Source: Schistosoma mansoni (taxonomy: Eukaryota > Platyhelminthes > Trematoda > Strigeidida > Schistosomatidae). Taken from it: a stretch of DNA of 64,000 bases. Positions within the stretch are counted from its first letter, which is position 1. Each line of letters starts with the position of its first letter. Of the stretch, positions 23,066 to 35,882 are shown piece after piece. The position numbers and the translations under genes were made by a program. Where the stretch lies: the NCBI RefSeq assembly GCF_000237925.1, contig NC_031496.1, positions 23,199,288 through 23,263,287 on the forward strand, read 5' to 3'. The notes below the pieces were generated by a model. That model ran no database searches. It had not been told where the DNA came from and saw only the letters and a list, made by a program, of their open reading frames with translations.

Positions 23066-24384
23066 ACTTGAAAATAAAATCTAGCTACTACTTAAAACAG
23101 TCAAATATTATGTCTTCTTAGAACTAGTAATATTTACTTTACGTAAATTGTACTCTTGCATATTTAATAATCACATTCATATACACTTATTATTAGATTT
23201 CACTGTTGTAAATATCAATTTAGATTAGTTAAACTGTTTTTAGCTGTTTCATATTACTTGATTACTTATTGGCTAAACTGTTGTACGGAAATAAATTGAC
23301 TTTCTTTCAAACTGTTTTGTTGAAATAAAATGTCATATTGTGTAAGTTCTGTCCAAAAGGGTGCAATATATTTTTTAATTTATCCTTAAGTACCTGTTGA
23401 ATAGACAGTAACGTCAATAGATGGGAGATGACAATCACAATAAGATATTTGAACTAAGTAAACAAAAAGAAAAAGAAATGATTGTCTGTACTAATTCGCT
23501 AAGGTGGATGATAAAAGTATGAATTTCAAACCTCATTTTGTTCAATTTAATGTAATTTCCTTCATATGAAATAATTTCATAAGTGTTAGGAACTAGAAAT
23601 GTGAGTACTTTGAATCTTGCATTTATAGGAACGATTTTGGAGATGTTGTGTTCTCTGAGCTGGATAATATGGTTGTGTTTTCTTTGGGATTCTGGACAGC
23701 CTTTTTGGAACTGACGTTATATTTCAATCATTCGGAGATCATTTCATTGATTCGTTTTAAGGGCTTTATTTTTGATTGACTATCATAATAAGTTTTTTTG
23801 TTTTTATTTTTTCTTCTTCTGATTACACAACATCGACAGAAACCTTAAATTCACTTCCAACATTGAACTTTGGTATTAAATATGTTGTGGATCTGTAAAT
23901 CATAATTAAAGAAACATATAGAGTTGTTCAGTTAGTGATTAATTTATTTTAGATTCTATACAAGTCTACACGTTGGATTGAAAACATGTGAGATATGCAT
24001 ACTGTCCCGCTTAATAAATGAGTTGTGATTTGGTGCGACACAGTGTGATGAGGTTGATGAAAACACTGAAAGGACAATGATGATCGCCAATAATAGTGTT
24101 AGTTTACCAGAAAAAAAACCCAGCAAAATCTTATTCATGCTATAGAATTTGTACTTGAATGGATTTATTTGTCCTTATGGTTTGATTGCTGGTGAGTGGC
24201 CTATATTGCTCCATGATTAAAATATATTGATTTCAGTTGTTGTGGATCATACGGTTTATTAGAATGGATTACCTCATTTAACAAGTCCTCAAAAATCGAA
24301 GTTTTCAAGCTTATCATCCAGACAAACATATGGATTGGTCTTGAAGCATTAAATTAGAATAAAATATTTGAGTCATTACTATTA
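23066..24384. other. AT-rich spacer with a second repeat-H copy
   Basis: Repeat H recurs at about 23620-23700 (tggagatgttgtgttctctg, tggataatatggttgtgttt). Nothing else is recognised. Confidence 0.5.
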
Positions 24385-24830
24385 TTTCACACATGGCCAC
24401 GCGTGTATAGCCTCTGTCAGGGAAGTCCTACTCACTGCCTTCTCACGGCATTACTGTTGTTTACGAAATTGAGAGGACGAAAATCGAATGTCCGGCGCTT
24501 TAACCGGGTTGGTGAGGGAGTTGGAAAACCTTGATTTCAAATCAATGGTGTATATAGGATTCAGTATCCTGAGGGAACAAATGGCGTATGAATCAATCGT
24601 TGGTCACCGGCTACTATGGGACTGCATCTCCTCACAATGCTCCACTGCTTTATGGATCAGTTCTTTAGGTCAAAAGCTTCGGGTGTGGCCCCCTAAGAAA
24701 ACCACCTGTTTCAGTTAGGGCACTTGGGCAGTATCACAGCCTTCACACAAATCAAATGAGATTTGTGTGGCGCATATATATGTGGTACCTCTTTGTACCA
24801 ATATTTATGTGTTTAAATAAATAAATAACA
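24385..24830 (+). repeat. Dispersed repeat G, forward copy
   Basis: Runs from acacatggccacgcg through gaagtcctactcactgcctt and atctcctcacaatgctccac to a 3' end tttgtaccaatatttatgtg followed by TAAATAAATAAATA. A simple-repeat 3' end fits a non-LTR or SINE-like element. The translated frame resembles no family I can name. Confidence 0.7.
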
Positions 24831-26934
24831 TTACCTAATGAGAAACTTGTGGTAAACACACAAAATCAATTGGTCTGAAACAATAATATGATAATACTCT
24901 AAAATGTCATGTTATTTAATTTATCGATAACAGTGTGCAATAATGTATGCTGTGTAATTCTAGTCAGCTGACAGCGAAATATAAAGTTGATCAATCTAAT
25001 ATGAAAAGCCTTCTTGTTTTTTTCAATCTATCTAGAGAACTTTGACAATGATAGATCTTGTATGACAAAATAAGTTTTATAAAGAAAAACGTCACATATA
25101 AGATAAAACTTAAACTTTAAATATGAAGTGGATGTACTGAAAATATTAGGTTTATTATAAGATGGTTTGGTAATATTATTTCTGCCCTAATGTTTACTAG
25201 ACACATTATTGACTGATCACTTAGAGTTTATCCCAGCCTAATCCTTTCACAATCTACATAACATATGAAAATATGTAAACAGAAATACCCATTGTTTAAA
25301 GATCCCCATCATTACTAAAAGACTAACATTTGAAAGAAGAATATTCTCTTCAGGTTCTACAATTATATAATCCAAAATAATAATCCAAAAAATGGCCAGG
25401 TTAAGGGCAAAGTGTATCGTTTAAATTGAAAGCATGTGAATTTAGGATTATTAAACAAAATAGAATAAAATTGTTAATGCTGATTTGACTTATATGGAAT
25501 GTTAACTTCAATCAGTTTATATATTAAGTAAAAATTTAAGATCCATCATCAGAATAAATATGGGTCAGGTAGGATGAGAGAAATATTAGTGCAATTACAA
25601 TTCTATCAAATGTTTAATGGAAGACTGTACTATGTAAGAAACTATTAGTAAAACAATAATAAGGTGAGATGAATGAGAAATAATTAAATCATGTATTGGG
25701 GAGATTAGCAATAGTGTTTAAGTAATTTTTATAATGATAAATTTAATCATAATACAGAGATTTGCGAGTAAAGATAACAGAGACGTTTGACTACGAAATG
25801 TCGTCAGTAAAACAGTCAAATTAGGTCGTTCAATAGCTAAGAGTACTACTGATTATTTGGCCTTGAGGTTGACCAAGGAAGGAGAAGCATTTGAAAATAT
25901 TTCTTTTGTGTGTATAGCTCCAGTTTCTTAATCCGGATGGCTACTGATTCAGCCGCCTGAAGAATTTTAAGTCAGACAAGCTTTGGAAAAAATTTACTGA
26001 CCTGATAAGTAATTGAAATATCTGTCATCTGATCAGCTAAATAATAACGTGAATTGTATATTTCGATTTTGTGTACCCGTTTCCAGCTACTTAATTTAGT
26101 TTACTTAATTTAGTAGTTATCCTTAATTAATCATTTGTATATGAATTGAGCCTAACTGTTAGGCCTGAACTCATTAGATAGTGAATAACTCAAAAGACTG
26201 ATTTTGTACAATCACTTATGATATTGAATAATATTTGATAATCTATTAATAATTTGTTTATAAGCATGCTATTTTGTCAGAAGGACAACAACTTGTGGTT
26301 AGTGGTTTTGCTTTTGATATCGGTTCATTTGAGGGTTTGTATCGATAATCTGCTCTCATCGGCAGGCATTACTTGGTCAAATTGCATAAATGCATTTCAG
26401 TAACTTGTTTATTCATTTCGGCAATACAAAACGGTTTCACCCAAATCCACCTCTACAACAGTAATAAAGTAAGTGTTTGTTTTTTGCTTAGTAAATCACA
26501 ATGAATATATCTGTTTGTACACGACCATTGCCACCTTGTCATTACTTGAATGTTTAGAATAATTAAATAAATTTATTTAAACTATATGAGCAGTTTTGTT
26601 TAACTAATCAAACTACAAAAAGATCTCAACAACAGAAAAAATATTTGGATTATTGTATTTAATCTTCTTAAAAAACCATTTAATGTTTGAAAATTTGAAG
26701 AATATCTAGTAATCTTGATCACCGAAAGATTATGATCAGATTTTGATTGTTTCCTATTAAATAACATGCTTTCTAAAAGCTAGATATCTTTTTATTATCA
26801 GACACAATTTGTATACTATTCAAAATAGATCACAATGATTAATCTGAAATACGATCAACCAATGTTTAATTCATTGTCAATAAGGCAAAATAAAACGTTT
26901 CCCATTGGCTGATCAATGTTAGACAACAATTGAA
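24831..26934. other. AT-rich spacer, nothing recognised
   Basis: About 2.1 kb without a supported gene or repeat. Confidence 0.5.
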
Positions 26935-27115
26935 AATCTATAAGCACTGGATGGTAGTTTCGTATTGCGGTGACGCTCGTCAGTAGTGCACATTCACAAC
27001 TCCGCACGCGGCAATCAAACTCGTGGCCTTTGGTCTCGCGGGCGAATGCTTAACTTCTAGACCACTGAGCTAGCATCCAACGGTGTTAATGTCTAGCTTC
27101 AATCAATCCACGATT
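26935..27115 (-). mobile_element. SINE family B, diverged copy
   Basis: Reverse tRNA-like head (tcgcgggcgaatgcttaac, agaccactgagctagcatcc, aacggtgttaatgtctagct). The hammerhead region keeps CTGACGA, but helix II is no longer complementary. Confidence 0.75.
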
Positions 27116-27164
27116 TTCATGAATGTCCGATGCTTCAAAGCTTTTGATGGTGACCTAAAATTTA

Positions 27165-27595
27165 TTTTCATAGTTGAAAGCGTGAGTCAATTGAAGCTAG
27201 ACCACCAAGGAAAACCTGAAAGCATTGGACGGCCGTTTCGTCCTATTGTGGGACTCCTTAGCAGTAAGCATCCACGANNNNNNNNNNNNNNNNNNNNNNN
27301 NNNNNNNNNNNNNNNNNNNNNNNNNNNNNNNNNNNNNNNNNNNNNNNNNNNNNNNNNNNNNNNNNNNNNNNNNNNNNNNNNNNNNNNNNNNNNNNNNNNN
27401 NNNNNNNNNNNNNNNNNNNNNNNNNNNNNNNNNNNNNNNNNNNNNNNNNNNNNNNNNNNNNNNNNNNNNNNNNNNNNATAGGACGAAACGGCCGTCAAGT
27501 GGGCTTCCAGGTTTTCCCTGGTGGTCTAGCTTCAATTGACTCACGCTTTCAACTATGAAAATACTAAATCTCCACAAAACTCCTTCTGATAATAA
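27165..27595. mobile_element. SINE family B fold-back doublet spanning an assembly gap
   Basis: The left arm is a reverse copy (gagtcaattgaagctagacc) up to the gap. The right arm is forward (ggacgaaacggccgtc, tagcttcaattgactcacgc). It ends ctaaatctccacaaaactcc. The arms share unusual changes (cgctttcaac / gttgaaagcg), so the two halves are copies of each other rather than two independent insertions. Confidence 0.8.
27278..27477. other. Assembly gap, 200 N
   Basis: Exactly 200 N; the true length is unknown. It lies at the centre of an inverted SINE pair. Confidence 0.99.
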
Positions 27596-29189
27596 AATTT
27601 ATTTGTCCATAGTTCCGATGAAATTCAACAATCTCTAGAACCTTATGTTGATAACAAATGTTTTAATTATATTCGAAATGATAAATAGTTGACATTCAAT
27701 TTTGTTATCGTCCACCTCTTTATTCTGACTCATCGACTTTTGTTAAATGTTGAAACACTGTAAAAATGTAAGTTCACAAAAAAGTAGATAGAACTCTCAA
27801 TTACGTTGATAATGAAGGAAAGACACTTCTAGATTTGTAAAACCCAGTATCAACTATATCTACCCTTGCTTTTTAAAATGTACTGTCTATCATGGTATGC
27901 CATCAAAATTTAGGATATTATTTTTTTTATAATCTGACTTCACAAGTCTAAAAGCCATCTGGAAAATTCTGGGTTTTCTTTGTTTATATGAGAGTATTCC
28001 ATATTCTGACAGTTCTTTGTGTAGACCAATATCCAACGACTTCACTGATTATTCTAATATTATAGCTTATTCTCATTCTACTCTCTCATCGTCTAGTCAC
28101 GCCTGCACCGTATTGATTTTTCCTCCAGTTTTTTGAAGAATCAATAGAAATTCTACATAATTACTCTTTAGCTTAGTATATTCGCGTTTTCGTCTTACAG
28201 AACTAATCAACAGAGATTATTTTCTTAGTCAAAGACGAGTTGGCATTTACTTTTAGGTGTTCTGTAGAAGAAAATAAATAAACGCAACTTTTTACGTAAA
28301 CACATAATATGTGTACCAAGAGACGTTTTAAAACAAGGTTAGCAAGTTTACTATTGTCTTAGGAAATTAGCTTGTCACGTAGCCTCCATTCATAGATATC
28401 CGGCTAAAGGTGTATAGCTTTGAATATCTAAGAGACTTCACTTCATATTGTCGCACAGCAGAACATTTTTTCACGTCTACCGGTATCAGATGAATGGATA
28501 CTTCATGACTCGTTATAGTGTAAGTTGATGGATTTACTCCTGAGTTTACAAAACAGTTAGAAACGTCTGTTTAATTATAGACTACATAACACTTGTTATC
28601 TACTTTAATAAAACATTTGAATGGAATGCTAACAGTTATCCACGTTACTTATTTATCGCCATTCAGACTAAATGTGTAAACAACATTCTTTACACGGTCG
28701 TTCAAGGTCATTCTGCTGCGTTTTCATGATATCTCGTAGTGTTTTCTTAAACTGAATTATTACACTCAATAAGCTAAATGGATGAGAATTTTCATTGTTT
28801 ACTTAAAATACTATCAAATATCTGTTGAAGGAATTTGTATGAAGACATTGTTTATCATTAAACAAAACTGCATCAATCTGTTTTCTTATTGCTCAGTTGG
28901 CTTCAATTCATACTTGTCAGTGCCTTGTGGTAATTGATTGAATTGTGCCGAACTTAGCGGTAACATTGTCTATACTTCTTGATTGTTAGTTTAAACAATA
29001 AACCCAATGAATAGTCTATATTAGTGGTGTGGAATAGATCATCCGTTATTAAACTGAGCTTTTAGATTCATGCATAGCCACAGCAATATTGGAAACAACT
29101 TCAATTTGTCATTAAAAAGCAACATTCAACTATGATTGTAAGATGTTTAAATTTTAGATTTCCATTAAGTAATAGGATTTTAATTCATT
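27596..29189. other. AT-rich spacer, nothing recognised
   Basis: About 1.6 kb without a supported gene or repeat. Confidence 0.5.
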
Positions 29190-29352
29190 TTTGTACTGCT
29201 TGTCTGAATCTTCCTATTGATGTTCAAGACTACAATTGATCAATGTCTTATTGGCATATACCTTAAATCACAAACATTCCAACTGATGAGTTCCAAATAA
29301 GACGAAATAAGCGTCCTGAATTCCAATGCTAGCCACCATCCATCTTTGCTTA
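29190..29352. mobile_element. Sm-alpha fold-back doublet, short
   Basis: A reverse tail (about 29190-29273; attgatcaatgtcttattgg) is joined to a forward hammerhead plus tail (ccaactgatgagttcc, aagcgtcctgaattcc, catccatctttgcttata). The core CTGATGA and GAAA are present but helices I and II contain mismatches. Confidence 0.75.
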
Positions 29353-29737
29353 TAAATAATGAAATTGTTTATAAAATAAGTTAGTATTGTCTTAAAGAAA
29401 GTACCTTACTGCTTAAGTGTTTTTTTTTCTAACTATACATTAAACTGAATACAATAAATTACCAAATTCACTGGTACAAACATTAGTGAAAAAAAATGTC
29501 ATGGATACAAATCATCTGACTGTTAATCAATCAATATGTAAACCTTAAAATAACTGATAGGAATTAATAAATATTGAATGTTCACATTTGATTCTTGATC
29601 ACATAAGACATTTGGTTCATCTGGTTGATTTCATATGATTTTAATTTTCAATTCATAAAGTGGTTAAAATTTTCGTTCTTTTTTGTTTGTTTTAACAGCT
29701 GCTATGCTTGAATGAATTTAATAATTTTATACAAAAA

Positions 29738-29925
29738 CAATAAGATGGTGGTTGGAGGTATTCAACAGGAAATCCCGGACCTAGGTTTCGTGCTACTTGG
29801 CATTCGTCAGCAAGGTGTACGCAATGTCGAGTCACCTAGACTGGTGACCATATTGCAACTTAATCGACAGGATTGGATTTGCACTAAAAACAACCTGACA
29901 TACATGATATTGATCACTACCCAGT
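29738..29925 (-). mobile_element. SINE family C
   Basis: Minus-strand element with its own hammerhead and a terminal part ccaccatctt. It matches the copy at 51.9 kb (ggtggttggaggt; tttcgtgctacttggca; cgtcagcaaggt). The tRNA-like head is less clear here than at 52.0 kb. Confidence 0.7.
29770..29818 (-). ncRNA. Hammerhead ribozyme, family C, slightly decayed
   Basis: On the minus strand: core CTGACGA, helix II TGC/GCA with an A-C mismatch next to the core, GAAA, palindromic helix III segment ACCTAGGT, triplet GTC. Helix I has two wobbles and one mismatch. Activity is doubtful, but the family layout is clear. Confidence 0.6.
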
Positions 29926-30944
29926 GATCAATCAATGCAAAGCTTTATATCAGATTTATGGTTCATATTGAGAAAATATATTTCCAACTGGAAGTTGTTG
30001 ATTTTATTTATTTTTTTATATATACATTCACGTTTTTATAATTGAAGAAGCTTATTTTTCATTAAAGATAGAAACTATACATATTCAAATGAACACTAAG
30101 AAATCAGTGGAACATTTTGATCATCGAACCATCAGCAGAGAACTTACAATAATATTCTAAACTTTGGAATGCCTTAAATGTATTTTTGTGATGGTTTAGT
30201 TTTGATCTAGTATAGAGTCATTGGTTTACTTTAGTGAGGAATATCAAAATAGAACTAAATATTTGTTCAGTTTTATCAAACATCTTATGTTTTTCCTCAT
30301 AGTGTCATTAGGAATTAAAGATTTTCTTCATGTATATTACTCATCGAGAAGGCCACTGTTTAGTCTAATGTTTTTTAAGTTATTGTGCTTCATGACATAT
30401 GTTTGTGAATCGTAAGCATTAATCATAAGGTACTATAGACTCATGGTTAGACTTTTCCTCAACCCAGTTATCAGAATAATAAAATTCTCTTCATTATTGG
30501 ACTCCTAAATACTATTTATAACCAGATAGAATGAACTATTGAACCATTCTACAATGATTAGATCCATGGTACATAATTTCATTAGATTTCATATAGTCCT
30601 TCATTTTAATGACACTTGAAACAAAATGGTCTATGTTGATTCATCTTAATTTATTATTAATTCGGAATAAAAAAATACCGGACCTGTCATTTTAACTTAT
30701 TTTTAAAGTGTTGTGTTCTCTGACCTAGCTAATTCAGTTATCAAGCTTCTATAGTCTTTCTAGACAAAATCATCAGCATATACCATATAAAGAAATTAAT
30801 TGTTAGAATTTCACTAATAGCATTTTGTATTAACTATGGAGTAATTCTAATAACTCATTTTTCTTTTTTTGGAGTATGTAAAAAGTAGCCTGTCCAAAGA
30901 AAACAACATCTCCATTGTGAACTATAGATATTCTTAATTATTTT
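29926..30944. other. AT-rich spacer with a short H-like repeat
   Basis: At about 30.71-30.78 kb, gtgttgtgttctctgaccta resembles repeat H. No gene is seen. Confidence 0.4.
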
Positions 30945-31290
30945 ATTTATTTCAATAGTTGAGATCATGAGTCAATTGAAGCTAGACCACCATGGAAAAC
31001 CCGGATGCACTGGACTGGCGTTTCGNNNNNNNNNNNNNNNNNNNNNNNNNNNNNNNNNNNNNNNNNNNNNNNNNNNNNNNNNNNNNNNNNNNNNNNNNNN
31101 NNNNNNNNNNNNNNNNNNNNNNNNNNNNNNNNNNNNNNNNNNNNNNNNNNNNNNNNNNNNNNNNNNNNNNNNNNNNNNNNNNNNNNNNNNNNNNNNNNNN
31201 NNNNNNNNNNNNNNNNNNNNNNNNNGTCCAGTGCATCCGGGTTTTCCATGGTGGTTTAGCTTCATTTGACTTATGATTTCAACTATGAAA
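30945..31290. mobile_element. SINE family B fold-back doublet spanning an assembly gap
   Basis: The left reverse arm (gagtcaattgaagctagacc, aacccggatgcactgga) mirrors the right forward arm (gtccagtgcatccgggtttt, gtggtttagcttcatttgac). The shared private variant ggatgcactgg / ccagtgcatcc again shows that the two arms come from one source copy. Confidence 0.85.
31026..31225. other. Assembly gap, 200 N
   Basis: Exactly 200 N at the centre of an inverted SINE pair. Confidence 0.99.
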
Positions 31291-31459
31291 ACATTGAATA
31301 ACTTATTAAAGTAAATGAAGAATTCTCACGGAAGGAAATCTTTCTTTTTAATGATATCAGTTTCTTAAACTATACAATCGTATGTATAGATAATTTTTTT
31401 ATTTATTTCAAGTATCCGATAATAATATAGAAGAGCGTTAAAAGTATATCAAAGATAAC

Positions 31460-31685
31460 TTCACTTGGTATCGTTTGGTTGAATTTTCTCATTGATATTT
31501 AACACTGCAATTGATCAGTCTCTTATTGGCCGTATGTCCTTAATGTGCATTTTGCCTCGATATAACCTTCATTCACAAGCATTATAAGCAAAAATGGATA
31601 GTGGGTAGCAGTGGAATGCAGTTTGAGGCGCGTTCCGTTCTATTTTGGACTCGTCAGCTGGATGTACCTGCATCTCAGGGTCAGA
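31460..31685 (-). mobile_element. Sm-alpha SINE, 5'-truncated
   Basis: Tail (tcattcacaagcattataag), hammerhead complement (ctcgtcagctggatgtacct) and then it stops before the tRNA head. The minus strand reads GGAACG where GACGAAACG is expected, so the core is broken. It belongs to the subfamily with extra AAA after the cleavage triplet. Confidence 0.8.
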
Positions 31686-32796
31686 TATTCAAGCGTTTAC
31701 GAGTATCGAATATCAACGACTATAAAAATGAATTGATATTACATCGTTTTATAGAGAAATTAATGAGTTAAAGTATAGAAAATAAGATTCATTTAATAGA
31801 ATTGTATCATTTCAAAGTAATTAGAGTTATTGAAAGTTATTAAATATTAAATAAAATAGACAATCAGTTATTTAGCAAAATGATCGAACAATCAACAAGA
31901 AAGTAAGTTATGTAATAATTAGAGAAGTAACAAGACCTAATAATTTCTGCAACAAATGAAAAAGGCAACTGTACACTTTACAAAATGAGGAATATGAAGT
32001 GCTTACGATATGCAAAATCTTGAGGTGTTCCAAAATCACTGGAAAAAAAGGATCAAATACAACCCTTTTGTACTCATAGGTCAGTTTTGAAATACTGAAG
32101 TGCTAAATCTGCAACTGCGTACAAATTTATTGTACAAATCTTCTTCATACCAGTTCTTTTAACCTTGCAGATAATCTTGAATGAAGATTCACAGAGCAAA
32201 AAATAAGTTGAATTGACTCAGTGTTCAGAGATTAAGTTGTTAATTCCCTTTCCAATAGACATATAAGGTAGTAATTGTACGTTTGTTTATAAAACTGAAT
32301 GGCTGTAATCTAGTAAAACTTCATGAAGGCAAGTAAACTCATAAATAAACATTGAGGTGGCCCACATTAGCAGTTTATTCCTGACACTTCCTTAAATGAA
32401 GTTTTCAGTGAAGAAAGCAACTCGGAACTTCATAAAATTAAATGTCATTCTCAGAGCTCTAGATAGCCTATTCGTAAATTTCTTCGAAGCCTTATCTTCT
32501 GCTAATTTCTTGAATTATTTTGAAATAACACTCACGCATTCATAAATTATAGTACCTATTATGTAAAATCTTTTGATAATCTTTGATTTTTTAATGAAAT
32601 TATGTAAAATAATCTTTTCTATATTCAATAATTGAAGAAGCTTGATCATCTTTGATACATTTGAAACATCCCTCCTCTCTCCGCTTGTTTTACTACAGAC
32701 TACTATAAATCAAAACCAACTTTTGGCTTATTTGACTCTAACATGATTTCTATGTATATACTACTGTTGCCTAGCATTCACTAGACATCCTGATAT
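31686..32796. other. AT-rich spacer, nothing recognised
   Basis: No supported gene or repeat was recognised. Confidence 0.5.
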
Positions 32797-32972
32797 TCTC
32801 ACAAGGGGGTTTTGTGGAGATTTTAGTAATTTTTTGTATAGTTGAAATCAGGAGTCAATTGAAGCTAGACCACTATGTGAGACCTAGAAGCAATAGACGG
32901 CCGTTTCGTCTTATTTTGGGACTTCTCAGCAGTGTGCATCCACTATCCCGCCTCGCGATACTCATTGATCAA
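32797..32972 (-). mobile_element. SINE family B, truncated reverse copy
   Basis: From the outer end (gggggttttgtggagatttt) through the hammerhead to tgcatccactatcccgcctc. The core is CTGAGAA on the minus strand, with G8 lost, and helix I is mispaired. Confidence 0.8.
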
Positions 32973-33339
32973 TTGTACTCGTATTTAGTGATATTTCAAT
33001 TTAAATCTATGATGTTATCTCATGAGGTTTCGGAAACAGTAGTCATGTTACATCCTTTTGATCAATTGGTATACATTTACAATTTTAATATTTATTACTA
33101 TGTTTTAGGTTCCGTTGGAAAATAAGTATTTAAACATTGAAACTATCAATGATTCCCATGATTCTACACTTATTATCTACTTCATACAACGTATAGCTGA
33201 TAATTACTTGACTATCCATTTTTCGCTAGCAGAGATTTTATTATTATGATCACAATATTCTGTTATTTATTTGCTATAAAATCAATAAATCAGAATGACA
33301 TATTTATTAATGTCTTTTAAACAGATTAGTGCGAATGTT

Positions 33340-33850
33340 TACCATGTCCATGTCCCCAAGTGCCCTGGTACGGCCGAGAGTGGGGAGAAACCGCTCTCCC
33401 TCTCCAAATGCTCACACATGGCCACGCGTATATAGCCTCTACCAGGGAAGTCCTACTCACTGCCTTCTTGTGGCATTACTGTTGTCTACGAAATTGAGAG
33501 GACGAAAAGCGAATGTCCGGTGGACACGGAAAGTCCACCTGCGGGAGTCGGGGAAGCCTGATCTCTAACCAGCGGTGCACATGGGCTCCAGTATTTTGAG
33601 GGAACAAATGGCGTATGAACCAATTATTGGCCACCGGCTACCATGGGACTGCATCTCCTTACGATGCTCCACTGCCTTGTGGGTTAGACCTTTAGGTCAA
33701 AGGCTAAGGGTGTGGCCCTACAAGAAAACCACCTGTTTTGGTTTGGGCACCCGGGCAATATCACAGCCCTCACACAAATCAAATGAGATTTGTGTGGCGC
33801 ATATAAATCTGATGCCCCTTTGCACCAATATTTTTTTGTTTAAATAAAAA
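33340..33850 (+). repeat. Dispersed repeat G, longest forward copy
   Basis: Begins tccccaagtgccctggtacg and ends ttgcaccaatatttttttgt followed by TAAATAAAAAAATAAA. It contains an internal inverted phrase (cacacaaatc / gatttgtgtg). It stands out as GC-rich against its flanks. Confidence 0.75.
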
Positions 33851-34899
33851 AATAAATTATTCTGTCTATATTAGAAGAATAACTTTGATTTATGAATCTC
33901 TAAGAATTGAATGTTTTATCTAGTTAATCGACTATTTTATTTATATCTTTTTTCGTAGTAGCGGAGAAAGTTTTTTAACTGTTAAACTTTTATTTCTGTT
34001 AGAACTATCACAAAAATCTCATTTTACAAGACTTATTGAACAAACTTCATTTTAACATTTTACTGAGCGAATTGACCATTCATCTAAGGATATCTTCTAG
34101 AACTGTGAAACTAAACTTTCGCAAATCTATGTAAACGGATGTTTCAATAAGAAAACCAGTACTTTACGTTATTAGTAAGTTCGTCACATGCTAGTGATAT
34201 CCAGGTTATTTCCTATGAAGATACTGCATTACAACGAAACTTGCTTGAAATGGAATTTGAAAATAACTAAAGTAATCACAAACTTTAGCTAAGATAGTCA
34301 AATTCAGAAATGACCTTCCAGTAATCTATTAATTATTACAGTTCTAGTATATAACTTAACGTCTTTTATACTTTTAAAGATTGCTCTGTACAGGTTTGAT
34401 GAAACCAAAATAATTTAATATAAAACGTAGTAATTTAATTAGTAAATAGAATTGGTCTTGTATTTCGCAAATCAGTTAAATCTACATGTTTCTATAAGAT
34501 AACATAGAACACCTACACATAATTGTATACCTCTATTGTGTGTAAACTGTTCAAGTGTATAAAGTGCTCTGTATACCTTCAGTATACAGATAAACATACA
34601 AACACATACTTAAGTATTCATTTGGGCACTTTTTTCCTGCATATATGCTTTTTATGACGGACATACAATCAGACACACCTCTGTTTAACATAGAAAAATT
34701 ATTTTGGCAAATACTTTAATATTTCTAAACTGCATTTATCACTATGATCATTTAGTCTGTTATCTATTGCGTTTATATAATAAAGATTTTATTTTTAAAG
34801 TCAAATCTAAACAGACTAAATGAAACTGGATAGATATTGATAACCATCGAATGAATTCTGTTGAATAATTCTTTACCAAGTGAAAGTTTTTTAAAAGAA
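33851..34899. other. AT-rich region upstream of the receptor gene
   Basis: This should contain the promoter and 5' UTR of the receptor. I see TATA-like words (tatataaaa near 34.42 kb; gtttatataataaag near 34.77 kb) but cannot choose a start site. A trans-splice acceptor, common in schistosomes, is also possible. Confidence 0.35.
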
Positions 34900-35236
34900 A
34901 TGCAATCTACTGAATACTCAACCTCATCAACAACTGATTTCACGACTGCTAGTACATTCAGTCAGTCATTAACAGAGTCTATCCCAACAAATGACACTTA
35001 TATGATAACAACTGAAAGTTATTATAATATTGTTACATCAAGCTTGAAAGATACACTTAGTACATTAACAACATTATCCATTCATCATGATCACACAACA
35101 GTATATTCAGAATTTGCCTGTGTTCGTAGTGAATTATCTGAACCAGATTTTCAGCTGTATGCATGTTCTGGTAGTAAAATTACATCATGGATTGCAAGTA
35201 TCTTTTTGGTAACGATGAGTATATTTGGAATTATAA
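34900..35236 (+). CDS. Atypical rhodopsin-like 7TM receptor, exon 1
   Basis: This exon encodes residues 1-112 and the first base of codon 113. The first in-frame ATG is at 34900; upstream the frame is open only to a TGA at 34852, so this start is preferred unless another 5' exon exists. Residues 1-90 are very rich in Ser and Thr, with an N-glycosylation sequon NDT at 31-33 and two cysteines (74, 89), as expected of an extracellular N-terminus. Residues 93-112 (SKITSWIASIFLVTMSIFGI) form TM1. There is no signal peptide. A strong donor GTAAGT lies at 35237-35242. The split codon joins in phase with the acceptor at 41601-41602. The joined protein is 661 residues. Receptor class is inferred from topology and weak motifs; the ligand is unknown. 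Confidence 0.75.
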
Positions 35237-35290
35237 GTAAGTATTGTTATTGTTTAATAAGTAATTACGAAATGATTGTTAACAGTTTAG

Positions 35291-35428
35291 CTGACAAAAA
35301 TGGATAATGACTAGCAGTGGAATCCAGTTTGATGCGCGTTTCGTCCTTTTTGGGACTCGTCAGCTGGATGTACCTGCATCTCAGAGTTTATGTTCACTCT
35401 GGGACTCGAACTCAGTACCTTTCCCTTC
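35291..35428 (-). mobile_element. Sm-alpha SINE, 3'-truncated, antisense in intron
   Basis: Reverse copy from gacaaaaatggataatgact through the hammerhead complement (tttcgtcc, TCGTCAG) into the tRNA-like head (gggactcgaactcagtacct). It sits 55 bp after the exon 1 donor. It has the extra AAA after the cleavage triplet, which reads ATC here. Confidence 0.8.
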
Positions 35429-35752
35429 AGTTTTCAATAATGATTAGATTTTGTATAATTGAATAGATTTTAGTTGAGTTTCAAATCGAAATGTGGTAGA
35501 CTGAAGCATAGAATAAATAAGATTCGGTTAAATCACTAACATAGTAATTATATTTTGGCTAACTACACATGAAAGTAAATAATAGATACAAAATAAATGC
35601 GATGGGATAATAAGAATCAATATATTCCAACTATGTATTGGAATGATGATAAGAAAATATTTAACATAACATTTCTAGAGATCATAACTTTATCCAACTT
35701 TTTACTTTTACTTCACAAAAGCACAACCTTTACTTAATCCATTTTGATCACG

Positions 35753-35882
35753 TTCTGGTTAGCGTTTTTGTAGCGAGTTAGTTTTCCTACGGGATGGGGT
35801 CGCTAACTACATACCCGACCCTCCTCCTTTACCCGGGCTTAGGACCGGCAGTAACTATAGAAGAGCTATAGGCGGAGTTTTT
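35753..35882 (-). mobile_element. RTE LINE 5'-UTR-only fragment
   Basis: Same segment as 22125-22265 and 48605-48725 (gttctggttagcgtttttgt; gatggggtcgctaacta; gaagagctataggcggagtt). No coding part adjoins it. Confidence 0.8.

Noticed and set aside
27083-27577. Frames through runs of N
   Set aside because: Artefacts of translating assembly gaps.
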